A stretch of 64,000 nt of DNA from Sva-07 sp963728195 (GTDB taxonomy: Bacteria; Actinomycetota; Acidimicrobiia; Acidimicrobiales; Ilumatobacteraceae): NCBI GenBank assembly GCA_963728195.1, contig CAVSIX010000011.1, positions 248,001 through 312,000 of the forward strand, given 5' to 3'. Position numbers and translations under genes: made by a program. Position 1 is the stretch's first letter. Each line of letters opens with the position of its first letter. Shown in pieces: positions 55,624 to 63,592 of this stretch. The notes under the pieces were generated by a model. That model was not told the DNA's origin, made no database searches, and saw nothing but the letters and a program-made list of their open reading frames with translations.

Positions 55624-55983
55624 ATGAGAGGGCTCACCGATCTCGAACGACGAGCGATCCGCTCTGCGCTCGTTGCCGAGCTCGGGAGGGCAGAGGAGCA
55701 GACCGCGTCACTCGCCCGACAGTTCGAGGACATCGTCAAAGCAGCTGAGATGTCGAACACCGACGACGAGCACGACCCGGAAGGTGCGACGATCGCATTC
55801 GAGCGAGCGCAGGTGAGTGCGCTGCACAGCCAGGCCGTCCGTGATGCTGCGGCACTCCGACGAACGCTGGTCGACGTGGACGACCAAGAGTTCGGTGCGT
55901 GCGAACAATGTGGCTGCCCGATCGGGTTCGAACGGCTCGTCGCTCTACCGGCGACCCGTCGTTGTGTTGAATGCGCACGTTGA
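55624..55983 (+). CDS. DksA/TraR-type C4 zinc-finger protein
   Basis: This 119-residue protein has an N-terminal helical coil (LERRAIRSALVAELGRAEEQ and the following helix). A C-terminal zinc finger follows, with CEQCGCPIGFERLVALPATR and RRCVEC, giving four Cys ligands. The acidic tip of the coiled coil contains NTDDEHDPEGATI, where DksA has its DxxDxA motif; here Asp-Asp-Glu-His-Asp is present but the exact motif is not. DksA homologues act on RNA polymerase in the secondary channel, and actinobacterial ones are less known. ATG 55624 is preceded by an inverted repeat. Confidence 0.85.
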   Translation: MRGLTDLERRAIRSALVAELGRAEEQTASLARQFEDIVKAAEMSNTDDEHDPEGATIAFERAQVSALHSQAVRDAAALRRTLVDVDDQEFGACEQCGCPIGFERLVALPATRRCVECAR

Positions 55984-56107
55984 TCGGAGTGCCGAGAACG
56001 TACCGGCGGCGTCTGCACTCGACGGTCAGGTCGAAGCGGCCGCCGCATCCATGCGCCCGGTTGATCGTCCACTTCGAGACGCAGCCGTGGTGATTACGGT
56101 GCTCGGT

Positions 56108-56770
56108 GTGGAGATCGCCATCCTCCGAGTCAACGTCTCAGGGCCCCGGCCGCTCGGACCGCCAGCGATGGGACTCATGTCGTCGATCGCGAAGGCACCC
56201 GTCACCGTCGAGCGCCTCGCGCTCACCGAGTTGAACCTCGACGGCGACGACCAGTCGGACCGCACCGTTCACGGCGGTGTCGACAAGGCCGTGTACGCCT
56301 ACCCGTCCGAGCACCTCCCGGGATGGGCGATCGACCTCGACCAGCCCGAACTGCGCGACTCACCGACCGCACCGTTCGGGGAGAACCTCTCCACACGAGG
56401 CGCCACGGAGAACGACGTGTTCATCGGCGATGTGTGGCAGTGGGGCACAGCGGTACTGCAGGTAGCGCAACCACGCTGGCCATGTCAGAAGCTGACCCTG
56501 CACCGAGGCACGGCCGCGGTTGGCGGACTCATGCGTTCAACCGGGCGGACCGGTTGGTATCTGCGGGTGCTCGAAGCGGGCGTGGTCGACGTCGGGGGAC
56601 CGATCGCAGTCATCGAGCACCATCCGGCCGCACTGTCAGTCAAAGCCGCCAACGACGCAATGCTCGACCGCTCGCTCACCGATCGTTCGAACGTCGAGGG
56701 GCTCGTCGCGCTCGACGGTGTCCTCGCTGACGAGTGGCGCTTGGCTCTCCTCGATCGACTCGACAAGTAG
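56108..56770 (+). CDS. YiiM-type MOSC domain protein
   Basis: This protein has about 220 residues. It starts LRVNVSGPRPLG and continues with the YiiM-type motifs DRTVHGGVDKAVYAYPSEH, FGENLSTRGATENDVFIGD and QVAQPRWPCQKLTLH. The last holds the conserved Cys, in the RxPCxKL pattern. TGWYLRVLEAGVVDVG follows. The start is uncertain: GTG 56108 fits the family, but upstream in-frame GTG or ATG codons exist. MOSC proteins carry sulfur for molybdenum cofactor chemistry; YiiM-type members detoxify N-hydroxylated bases in enterobacteria. It is co-directional with DksA. Confidence 0.83.
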   Translation: MEIAILRVNVSGPRPLGPPAMGLMSSIAKAPVTVERLALTELNLDGDDQSDRTVHGGVDKAVYAYPSEHLPGWAIDLDQPELRDSPTAPFGENLSTRGATENDVFIGDVWQWGTAVLQVAQPRWPCQKLTLHRGTAAVGGLMRSTGRTGWYLRVLEAGVVDVGGPIAVIEHHPAALSVKAANDAMLDRSLTDRSNVEGLVALDGVLADEWRLALLDRLDK

Positions 56771-56829
56771 AGCACGCCGCGCTGTTGCGCAGCGCCGTTG
56801 GCAACCAGTGCGATCGCCTGACGCGCCAT

Positions 56830-57075
56830 CTGTTCACCTTGCCCTGGGCTCTCGCGACTCATCCGGATGCGCACCCGCGAAGGCATGGCCGTGAGGTCGA
56901 CCTCGATTTCGGCGAACGTCGCGAGGATGTTGAAGAACAACTTGCCCATCGGGTCGTCGGGGTCGTAGATCTGACCGCCGAGCGAGAGCGATACCCCGCG
57001 CTTGGCGAGGGTGTCACCGATGTCTCGGGTTTCGCCCATCGAGTTACGGTGCCGCGCCCGGTCTCCCTGGTCCAT
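56830..57075 (-). pseudogene. Serine recombinase (resolvase) fragment
   Basis: On the minus strand, ETRDIGDTLAKRGVSLSLGG, IYDPDDPMGKLFFNILATFA and EIEVDLTAMPSRV match the second half of the resolvase/invertase catalytic domain. The active-site Ser region and the DNA-binding C-terminus are absent. The upstream part and boundaries are approximate. This is a remnant of a transposon or integrative element. Confidence 0.75.
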
Positions 57076-57334
57076 CGGCGTTCGTCCGAATAGGTGCGCC
57101 TATTGAGACATGCGACGAGTAGCTCCGGCTGGTGGAAAATGCGACACGCCACGTCCGATAGCCATCCCCCTGACGGACACGTCGGGAGCAGTGATCTTGC
57201 GATGCTCGATGTGGGACTGGTTGACGCTCGCAGGGCGCTGCGTCGGTTCTAGGGCGCGACCTCGGCCAGCGGAAGGATCTGGGTCGGGATCAAGCCTGTG
57301 CCGAGGCGGGATCTCCAAGTTTCGCGAGCAGGCG
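57076..57334. other. Gap with no supported gene
   Basis: The 259-bp stretch after the recombinase fragment has short open frames in several registers but no recognisable protein or RNA. It is probably relic DNA from the same insertion. A TTGACG at about 57220 has no good partner. Confidence 0.4.
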
Positions 57335-58339
57335 CTACTGGGCACTGAAGGCGGCGTCGAAAGCCGCCGTGGGGGCATCGAACGCCATGCGGCGGACGAA
57401 CGCAAGCGCCTCCGGGGCGCCGACCAGGCGATCCATGCCAGCGTCTTCCCACTCGATCGAGATCGGGCCGTCGTAGCCGATCGTGTTGAGCATCCGGAAG
57501 CACTGCTCCCAGGGGACGTCACCGTGCCCGGTCGACACGAAGTCCCACCCACGCCGCGGATCGGCCCAGGCCAGATGCGAACTCAACCGGCCGTTGCGGC
57601 CGTTGCCCGTGAGACGCTTCGCGTCTTTGCAGTCGACGTGGTAGATCAGATCCTGGAAGTCCCAGAGGAATCCGACGGGATCGAGGTCCTGCCAGACGAA
57701 GTGGCTCGGGTCCCAGTTGAGCCCGAACGCCGGCCGGTGGTCGATCGCCTCCAGCGTGCGCACGGTGGTCCAATAGTCGTAGGCGATCTCGCTGGGGTGC
57801 ACCTCGTGTGCGAACCTGACGCCTTCCGCGTCGAACACGTCGAGGATCGGATTCCAGCGATCGGCGAAATCCTGATAGCCGGCGTCGACGAGTTCTTGCG
57901 ATGCTGGCGGGAACATCGCCAGGTACTTCCAGATCGACGAACCGGTGAAACCGATCACCACGTCGACGCCCAGCAGTCGGGCGGCGCGAGCGGTGTTCTT
58001 CATCTCCTCGGCGGCGCGTCGGCGCACGCCTTCGGCCTCGCCATCGCCCCAGATCCGATCCGGCAGGATGCCGCGGTGGCGTTCGTCGATCGGGTCGTCG
58101 CAGACCGCCTGCCCCTTGAGATGATTGCTGATCGCGTACACATCGAGGTCGTACTTCTTGAGCATTTCGAGCTTGGCCGGCACGTAGCTGGCGTCCTCGA
58201 CGGCGGCCCACGGGTCGAAATGGTCGCCCCAACAGGCGATCTCCAGGCCGTCGTAGCCCCATCCGGAGGCGAGTTTGCAGACCTCCTCGAACGGTAGATC
58301 GGCCCACTGGCCGGTGAAGAGGGTGATTGGTCGGGTCAT
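57335..58339 (-). CDS. Sugar phosphate isomerase/epimerase (TIM-barrel, AP_endonuc_2 type)
   Basis: This 334-residue protein starts at ATG 58339 behind GGGAG. It shows the xylose-isomerase-like TIM barrel: ITLFTGQWADLPFEEV, GYDGLEIACWGDHFDPW, GVRFAHEVHPSEIAYDY, FGLNWDPSHFVWQ and YHVDCKDAKR. These supply the Glu, Asp and His metal ligands of strand ends. ISIEWEDAGMDRLVG closes the barrel. The substrate is probably a keto-sugar or inosose, given the neighbours (Gfo/Idh/MocA dehydrogenase, Rbs-type transporter). It is the last of the minus-strand catabolic genes. Confidence 0.9.
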   Translation of the reverse strand: MTRPITLFTGQWADLPFEEVCKLASGWGYDGLEIACWGDHFDPWAAVEDASYVPAKLEMLKKYDLDVYAISNHLKGQAVCDDPIDERHRGILPDRIWGDGEAEGVRRRAAEEMKNTARAARLLGVDVVIGFTGSSIWKYLAMFPPASQELVDAGYQDFADRWNPILDVFDAEGVRFAHEVHPSEIAYDYWTTVRTLEAIDHRPAFGLNWDPSHFVWQDLDPVGFLWDFQDLIYHVDCKDAKRLTGNGRNGRLSSHLAWADPRRGWDFVSTGHGDVPWEQCFRMLNTIGYDGPISIEWEDAGMDRLVGAPEALAFVRRMAFDAPTAAFDAAFSAQ

Positions 58340-58421
58340 GTCACTGCTCCCTTGTTCGTACGTGGTCTTGATGAATGGTGATGCTCGTCGAGGAGTGGTG
58401 GTGCCTCGTCGTCTTCGACGC

Positions 58422-59597
58422 TCAGGTGGGGATCGATTGCCAGGTGCGGGTGTCGGAGCTCTCCTCGACGGCGGCCAGTACTCGTTGGATCTGCAAGCCG
58501 TCACGGAACGACGGGGTCGGATCGACGCCGTCGTTGATGGCGTTGACGAGGTCGACGGCCTGATGGGTGAAGCCGTGCTCGTAGCCGATGAGGTGGCCCG
58601 GGGGCCACCACGCGCCGACGTACGGATGGGTCGGCTCGGTCACGAGGATCCGCCGGAATCCGGCGATGTTCGGGTCGTCGGTGCCATCGTAGAAGTGCAG
58701 GATGTTCATGTCTTCGAAGTCGAACGCAATGCTGCCGAGGGATCCGTTGATCTCGATTCGGATCGCGTTCTTTCGTCCGGTCGCGAACCGCGTCGCTTCG
58801 AACACGCCGAGCGCACCTCCCGCAAAGCCGGCCAGAAAGACCGCCGCGTCGTCGACGGTGACCGGACCGCGTTCGGTCGATGCAGTCCCCGACAACCCCG
58901 AGTGCTCTGCGGGTAGGGGCCGCTCGTGGATGAACGTCTCGAGCCGGCCGGACACCTCCGCGATGACATCGCCGGTGATGTGCTGCGTGAGGTCGATGAT
59001 GTGGGCGCCGATGTCGCCGAGTGCTCCCGAGCCGGCCTTCGACTTGTCGAGCCGCCACGACAGTGGTGCTTCCGGATCGACGATCCAGTCCTGCAGGTAC
59101 TGGGCGCGGACGTGGCGGATCGTGCCGATGCGACCGTCGGCGACGAGTTGGCGAGCGAAGGCGATCGCCGGAACCCGCCGGTAGGTGAAACCGACCATGG
59201 AACGCACGCCGTGGGCGGCAGCCGCATCGGCGGCGGCAGCCATCGCTTCGGCCTCTGCGACGGTGTTGGCGAGCGGCTTCTCGCACAGAACGTGCTTGCC
59301 GGACTCGAGCGCTCCGATGGCGATCTCGGCATGCGTGTCGCCGGGAGTGCAGATGTCGATCAGGTCGATGTCGTCGCGAGCGACGAGCGCCTCCCACGAG
59401 GTCTCCGAGCCGGCCCAGCCCAGCTTGGCTGCCGCCACCGCGACGGCGTCAGGGTTGCGGCCGGCCACGGCGGCCATGTTCGGGTGCAGCGGAAGATCGA
59501 AGAAGTGCGGAGCGGTGCGCCACGCCTGCGAGTGGGCGGCACCCATGAACGCGTAGCCGACCATCCCGACGTTGAGCGAGGTGGGATTCTCGGGCAT
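58422..59597 (-). CDS. Gfo/Idh/MocA-family sugar/inositol dehydrogenase
   Basis: This 391-residue protein starts at ATG 59597 behind AGGAG. Its N-terminal Rossmann part is VGMVGYAFMGAAHSQAWRTA with the NAD-binding glycines, then DLIDICTPGDTHAEIAI and CEKPLANTVAEAEAM, in which the EKP Lys is catalytic. The C-terminal GFxxx lobe has GALGDIGAHIIDLTQHI with the DxxxH pattern. Typical substrates are inositols, glucosides or amino sugars; none is certain. It lies between the isomerase and the substrate-binding protein gene, supporting oxidation of an imported cyclitol or sugar. Confidence 0.92.
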   Translation of the reverse strand: MPENPTSLNVGMVGYAFMGAAHSQAWRTAPHFFDLPLHPNMAAVAGRNPDAVAVAAAKLGWAGSETSWEALVARDDIDLIDICTPGDTHAEIAIGALESGKHVLCEKPLANTVAEAEAMAAAADAAAAHGVRSMVGFTYRRVPAIAFARQLVADGRIGTIRHVRAQYLQDWIVDPEAPLSWRLDKSKAGSGALGDIGAHIIDLTQHITGDVIAEVSGRLETFIHERPLPAEHSGLSGTASTERGPVTVDDAAVFLAGFAGGALGVFEATRFATGRKNAIRIEINGSLGSIAFDFEDMNILHFYDGTDDPNIAGFRRILVTEPTHPYVGAWWPPGHLIGYEHGFTHQAVDLVNAINDGVDPTPSFRDGLQIQRVLAAVEESSDTRTWQSIPT

Positions 59598-59691
59598 TTG
59601 GGACTCCTGGAAAGAAAGAGGGTGGTGGTGACCCGAGGGCACGGGACCGGTCGACGGCGAAACGTGGCCGGTCCCGCACACTCGTGAGGGG

Positions 59692-60780
59692 TCAGGATTC
59701 GAAGGCGTTGCCGAGGAACTGGCTGACGTTGTCCTTCGTGACGACGGGGGCGTAGAGCTGCACGGTGCGAGGCACTTCGACCTCGACCAGGTCGCTCATC
59801 GCCTTGCCCTGGGTGAGCAGGCGGGCGAGTGCGATGCCGTCGGCGCCCTGGGTCGACGGGTAGATGACCGTCGCCTTCAGCACAGTGTCGTCGGCCTCGA
59901 TGGCTCGCATGGCGTTGGCCGAACCGGCGCCGCCGACCATGACGAACTCGTCACGTCCGGCGTTGTCGAAGGCGGCCAGCACGCCGACGCCCTGGTCGTC
60001 GTCGTGGTTCCACACGGCGTCGATCTTGGGAGCAGCCTGCAGCAGGTTCGCGGCAGCTTCCTCGCCGCCTTGGACGGTGAAGTCGGCGGCGACACGGTTG
60101 TCGACATCCTGGCCGCATTCTGCCAGCGCATCGGCGAAGCCCTGGCTGCGGTCCTGGGTGAGGGGCAGGGAGTCGATGCCGGCGATCTCTGCGACGATGG
60201 CGTCGGGGTTGTCGCCGACGACACCGCAGATGTATTCACCGGCCGATACGCCCATGCCGTAGTTGTCGCCGAGCACGGTGACGCGGGCGGCATTCGGGTC
60301 GGCGAACTCGCGGTCGACGTTGATGACCGGGATGCCGGCCTGCATCGCCTTGAGCGCCACCGGTGTCATGGCGGCGCCGTCGAACGGGAGCAGCACGATC
60401 GCGTCGACATTGTCGTTGATGAACGTCTCGACCTGGCTGATCTGGAGGTTCACGTCGTTGGTGCCCTCGGCGACCTTGAGGTCGATGTCGGAGTACTGGT
60501 CGGCGGTGGCCTTGGCCGAGTCGGTGATCGCTGCCATCCAGCCGTGGTCGGCGGCCGGCGCGGAGAAGCCGATGGTGACGGTCTCGCCGGGATCGGCGTT
60601 GCCGCCAGTGGTGGTCAGCTCCACCGTGTCCGACGTAGCGGCGTCGGTGCCGGTGGCACCACTGTCGCTGTCGCTGTCGTCGTTGCTGGTGCACGCCGAC
60701 ACGGCGACGAGCGCAACCGTCACGAGTGCAAATGCACTGCGACGACGTGTGACGCCGTGGGTTGTGATTCGCTTGGTCAT
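59692..60780 (-). CDS. RbsB-type sugar ABC transporter substrate-binding lipoprotein
   Basis: This 362-residue lipoprotein has an N-terminal signal (SAFALVTVALVAVSACTS) with lipobox VSAC. A Ser/Asp linker leads to a type I periplasmic binding fold. Its parts are TVTIGFSAPAADHGWMAAIT, INDNVDAIVLLPFDGAAMTP, GIPVINVDREFADP and AVWNHDDDQGVGVLAAFDNAG. This is the ribose/galactose/inositol-binding type. The start ATG 60780 overlaps the permease stop by four bases. The gene order here (ATPase, permease, binding protein) is typical of Rbs-like operons. Confidence 0.92.
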   Translation of the reverse strand: MTKRITTHGVTRRRSAFALVTVALVAVSACTSNDDSDSDSGATGTDAATSDTVELTTTGGNADPGETVTIGFSAPAADHGWMAAITDSAKATADQYSDIDLKVAEGTNDVNLQISQVETFINDNVDAIVLLPFDGAAMTPVALKAMQAGIPVINVDREFADPNAARVTVLGDNYGMGVSAGEYICGVVGDNPDAIVAEIAGIDSLPLTQDRSQGFADALAECGQDVDNRVAADFTVQGGEEAAANLLQAAPKIDAVWNHDDDQGVGVLAAFDNAGRDEFVMVGGAGSANAMRAIEADDTVLKATVIYPSTQGADGIALARLLTQGKAMSDLVEVEVPRTVQLYAPVVTKDNVSQFLGNAFES

Positions 60781-61874
60781 TGGATTTCTCCTTGTTGGGA
60801 TTGCTGGATCGAGGGACTCAGCGGGACCGGTGCGCGCGACTTCGCACCGGTTCGGTCGGCGAAGCGCTGCTGGAGGAGCACGGCGATCACGATGATGACG
60901 CCCTTCACGACCGACTGCGTCGAGAACGACTGGTTGTTCAGCGTGAAGACGTTGGTGAGTGTGCTGAAGATCAGCACCCCGAAGATCGTGCCGACGATGC
61001 TGCCGCGGCCGCCCGACAGGAGGGTGCCACCGATGACGACGGCGGCGATGGCGTCGAGTTCGTACAGGTTGCCGTGCGTCGACGTGCCGGTGGTGGTGCG
61101 GGCGATCAGCATGATGGCCGCAAGGCCGCATGTCGCCCCGACGAGCACGTAGAGCATGACGGTGTGGCGGGCGACGTTGATGCCAGCCAGGCGCGCGGCT
61201 TCGGGGTTGCCGCCGACCGCCAGGGTGCGGCGCCCGAACGTCGATCGGTTGAGCAGGATCCAGCCGGCCAACGAGACGAGGACAAAGATGACCACGAGAA
61301 CGGGAATTCCGAACCAGTCCGCTCCGAAGAAGTCGGCGAAGCCGTCCACGCGCACGATCTGCGTCTTGCGGTCGGAGATGATCTCAGCCAGTCCTCGGGC
61401 ACTGGCGAGCATTGCCAGGGTGGCGATGAACGGCACGATCTTGCCGTAGGCGATGAGGACGCCGTTGACGACGCCACAGCCGACCCCGACGGCGATGGCC
61501 ACGAACGCGATCACGATCCAGTGGACGTCCGTCGCCATGTTCTGTGTGGCGACCGTCGTGGCCCACACGGAACTGAGCGCGAGGATCGCGCCGACCGACA
61601 AGTCGATGCCACCGCCCGTGATGACGAACGTCATGCCGATCGACACGACGCCGATCGTCGACGCGAGCCGCAAGATCGTCAGCACGTTGTCGACGCTGGC
61701 GAATCGGTCACCCGCCGTCACCACTCCGGCAAGGCAGAGCAGCCCGAGCGCCACGACGAGTCCGATGTTGCGACCAGCGCCTGCTCGCAAGAGCGATCGG
61801 CTCGCGGATGCTGTCGACGGCGGCGCAACCGGAGCCTCCTCGGTGGCCGCCTGGTCGGCACGGATGTCGGTCAT
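60777..61874 (-). CDS. RbsC-type sugar ABC transporter permease
   Basis: This 365-residue permease has about 8-10 hydrophobic helices. The family motif GMTFVITGGGIDLSVGAILAL is followed by VNGVLIAYGKIVPFIATLAM, TFGRRTLAVGGNPEAARLAG (the EAA-like loop) and AAVVIGGTLLSGGRGSIVGT. It pairs with the upstream ATPase and downstream binding protein in a ribose/xylose/inositol-type importer. Start and stop each overlap a neighbour by four bases, so the three genes are translationally coupled. Confidence 0.93.
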   Translation of the reverse strand: MTDIRADQAATEEAPVAPPSTASASRSLLRAGAGRNIGLVVALGLLCLAGVVTAGDRFASVDNVLTILRLASTIGVVSIGMTFVITGGGIDLSVGAILALSSVWATTVATQNMATDVHWIVIAFVAIAVGVGCGVVNGVLIAYGKIVPFIATLAMLASARGLAEIISDRKTQIVRVDGFADFFGADWFGIPVLVVIFVLVSLAGWILLNRSTFGRRTLAVGGNPEAARLAGINVARHTVMLYVLVGATCGLAAIMLIARTTTGTSTHGNLYELDAIAAVVIGGTLLSGGRGSIVGTIFGVLIFSTLTNVFTLNNQSFSTQSVVKGVIIVIAVLLQQRFADRTGAKSRAPVPLSPSIQQSQQGEIQ

Positions 61875-63451
61875 GTCCTGCTTCCTTCCATCACGAGATC
61901 GAGCACCGTGGATTCGTCGATGTCCTCAGCGCGGCCTTCGTGCACCACAGCACCGTCACGGATGACGAGCACGCGGTCGGCGAGGCCGAGCACCTCCTCC
62001 ACCTCACTCGACACCACGACCACGGCGACGCCGGAGTCGGCGAGATTGCGGACGACGGCGTAGATCTCGCTGCGAGCGCCGACGTCGACGCCACGGGTTG
62101 GTTCGTCGAGCAACAGCACCCGACAATCACGCAGCAGCCACCGGGCGAGAACGACCTTCTGCTGATTGCCGCCCGACAATGTGTTGACGAGCCGTTCGAC
62201 GCCGCTCGGGCGCACGTCGAGTGACTCCGAGGCCTTGGTGGACTCGTCGATTTCGGCTCGCCGACGTAAGAAGCTCAGACGCGAGAAACGATTCAGCGAC
62301 GACAGGGTGATGTTGCGGTACACGGCTTGGTCGAGCAGCAGTCCCTGGGCCTTGCGTTCCTCGGGGCACAGGCCCATGCCGGCTCGGACGGCGGCTGGCG
62401 TCGAGTGCGCCCGGACGCGTGTGCCATCGACCGTCACCGACCCGCGGAGCGCTCGACGAGCCCCGAACACGGTCTCGAGGATCTCGGACCGTCCCGCGCC
62501 GACCAGCCCGGCGAGACCCAGGATCTCCCCGGCCCGCACGGTGAAGCTGACATCGTCGAACACTGCGCCGGCGAGGTGCTCGACCTGGAGCACCACCTCC
62601 GAGCCGACGGCGTCGACAGCGTCGACAGCACGGTCGGGAAACGCGTACTTGATGTCGCGGCCGGTCATCAGCTTGATCAGTACCGGCGTCGGTGTGTCCG
62701 CGACCGGCAGTCCGATGCCCACGGTCTGGCCATCCTTGAGGACCGTCACACGGTCACCGATCTCGCGGATCTCATCGAGTCGGTGTGAGATGTAGACGAT
62801 TGCGACGCCCTGGGCTGCGAGGTCGCTGATCACTCGAAAGAGGTTTCCGACCTCCTCCTGGTCGAGCACGGCGGACGGCTCGTCGAGGATCAACAGTCGC
62901 GTGTCGTGCGACAGCGCCCGAGCCATGCTCACGATCTGTTGGGCGGCGGGAGCGAGCGAACCCACGAGCGCGCCCGGGGAGATCTCCGAATGCCCGAGGC
63001 GTGCGAGGAGTGCCGCGCTCCGCTCGACGGTCACACTTCGTCGGGTGAATCCGAACCGTGCAAGTTCGTGGCCCAGGAAGATGTTCTCTGCGACGCTCAT
63101 GTACTCGACGAGGTCGAGCTCCTGATAGATCGTCGAGATCCCGAGATCCATCGCATCGTCAGGCGTCGAAAGGTCGACTCGCTTGCCATCCCAGACGATG
63201 TCGCCGTCGTCGGGTTGATACGAACCCGACAGCACTTTGATCAGCGTCGACTTGCCAGCGCCGTTCTGGCCGACGAGGCAGTGAACCTCGCCGGCCCGGA
63301 CGTCGAGGGCGACTCCGCTGAGGGCGACGACGCCGGGAAACCGTTTCACGATGCCGCGCATCGCCAGCAGGCTGCTCGTCGTCCCCGAGTCACGCGGTTC
63401 GTCGGAGACTGGTGCTCCTGTGTTCCCTTCTCGGGGTGCTGTTCTCCCCAT
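61871..63451 (-). CDS. RbsA/MglA-type sugar ABC transporter ATPase (two NBDs)
   Basis: This 526-residue protein has two ABC domains. The first has Walker A GQNGAGKST, a weak signature LAPAAQQIV and Walker B LLILDEPSAVLD. The second has a degenerate P-loop (GLVGAGRSE), signature TLSGGNQQKV and Walker B LLLDEPTRGVDVG. This asymmetry is normal for RbsA/MglA. ATG 63451 is taken because a TTGACA-like -35 (63482-63487) and a -10-like CATCGT put the start of transcription next to it. It is the first gene of the importer operon. Confidence 0.93.
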   Translation of the reverse strand: MGRTAPREGNTGAPVSDEPRDSGTTSSLLAMRGIVKRFPGVVALSGVALDVRAGEVHCLVGQNGAGKSTLIKVLSGSYQPDDGDIVWDGKRVDLSTPDDAMDLGISTIYQELDLVEYMSVAENIFLGHELARFGFTRRSVTVERSAALLARLGHSEISPGALVGSLAPAAQQIVSMARALSHDTRLLILDEPSAVLDQEEVGNLFRVISDLAAQGVAIVYISHRLDEIREIGDRVTVLKDGQTVGIGLPVADTPTPVLIKLMTGRDIKYAFPDRAVDAVDAVGSEVVLQVEHLAGAVFDDVSFTVRAGEILGLAGLVGAGRSEILETVFGARRALRGSVTVDGTRVRAHSTPAAVRAGMGLCPEERKAQGLLLDQAVYRNITLSSLNRFSRLSFLRRRAEIDESTKASESLDVRPSGVERLVNTLSGGNQQKVVLARWLLRDCRVLLLDEPTRGVDVGARSEIYAVVRNLADSGVAVVVVSSEVEEVLGLADRVLVIRDGAVVHEGRAEDIDESTVLDLVMEGSRT

Positions 63452-63458
63452 GGCGACC

Positions 63459-63487
63459 ACGATGGCAGTGGTTTGATCGGGTGTCAA
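63459..63487 (-). promoter_or_regulatory. Candidate promoter for the sugar ABC operon
   Basis: On the minus strand TTGACA (63487-63482) is followed after 17 bases by CATCGT (63464-63459), a weak -10. The expected start near 63452 abuts the ATG at 63451, so the mRNA may be leaderless. Confidence 0.4.
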
Positions 63488-63555
63488 GCATAAGTTGTCC
63501 GTTGCTCCACCCGAAGTCCGGCGATTCCGCCAATTCATTCACTGCTTGTGTGTGG

Positions 63556-63568
63556 TTGACAGAGTCAA
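63556..63568. promoter_or_regulatory. TTGACAGAGTCAA inverted repeat in the ABC/ROK intergenic region
   Basis: The sequence is TTGAC, AGA, GTCAA: a perfect palindrome with five-base arms. It is 25 bp before the ROK gene start and 105 bp from the ATPase gene. It could be the ROK regulator's operator or a plus-strand -35 (TTGACA). Confidence 0.5.
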
Positions 63569-63592
63569 GCGGGCGGTGTTTCACTGGGAGCC

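Noticed and set aside
55900..56000. GGGTTCGAAC-like stretch as a tRNA T-arm.
   Set aside because: It lies in the DksA/TraR coding region, and no acceptor or anticodon stem is found around it.
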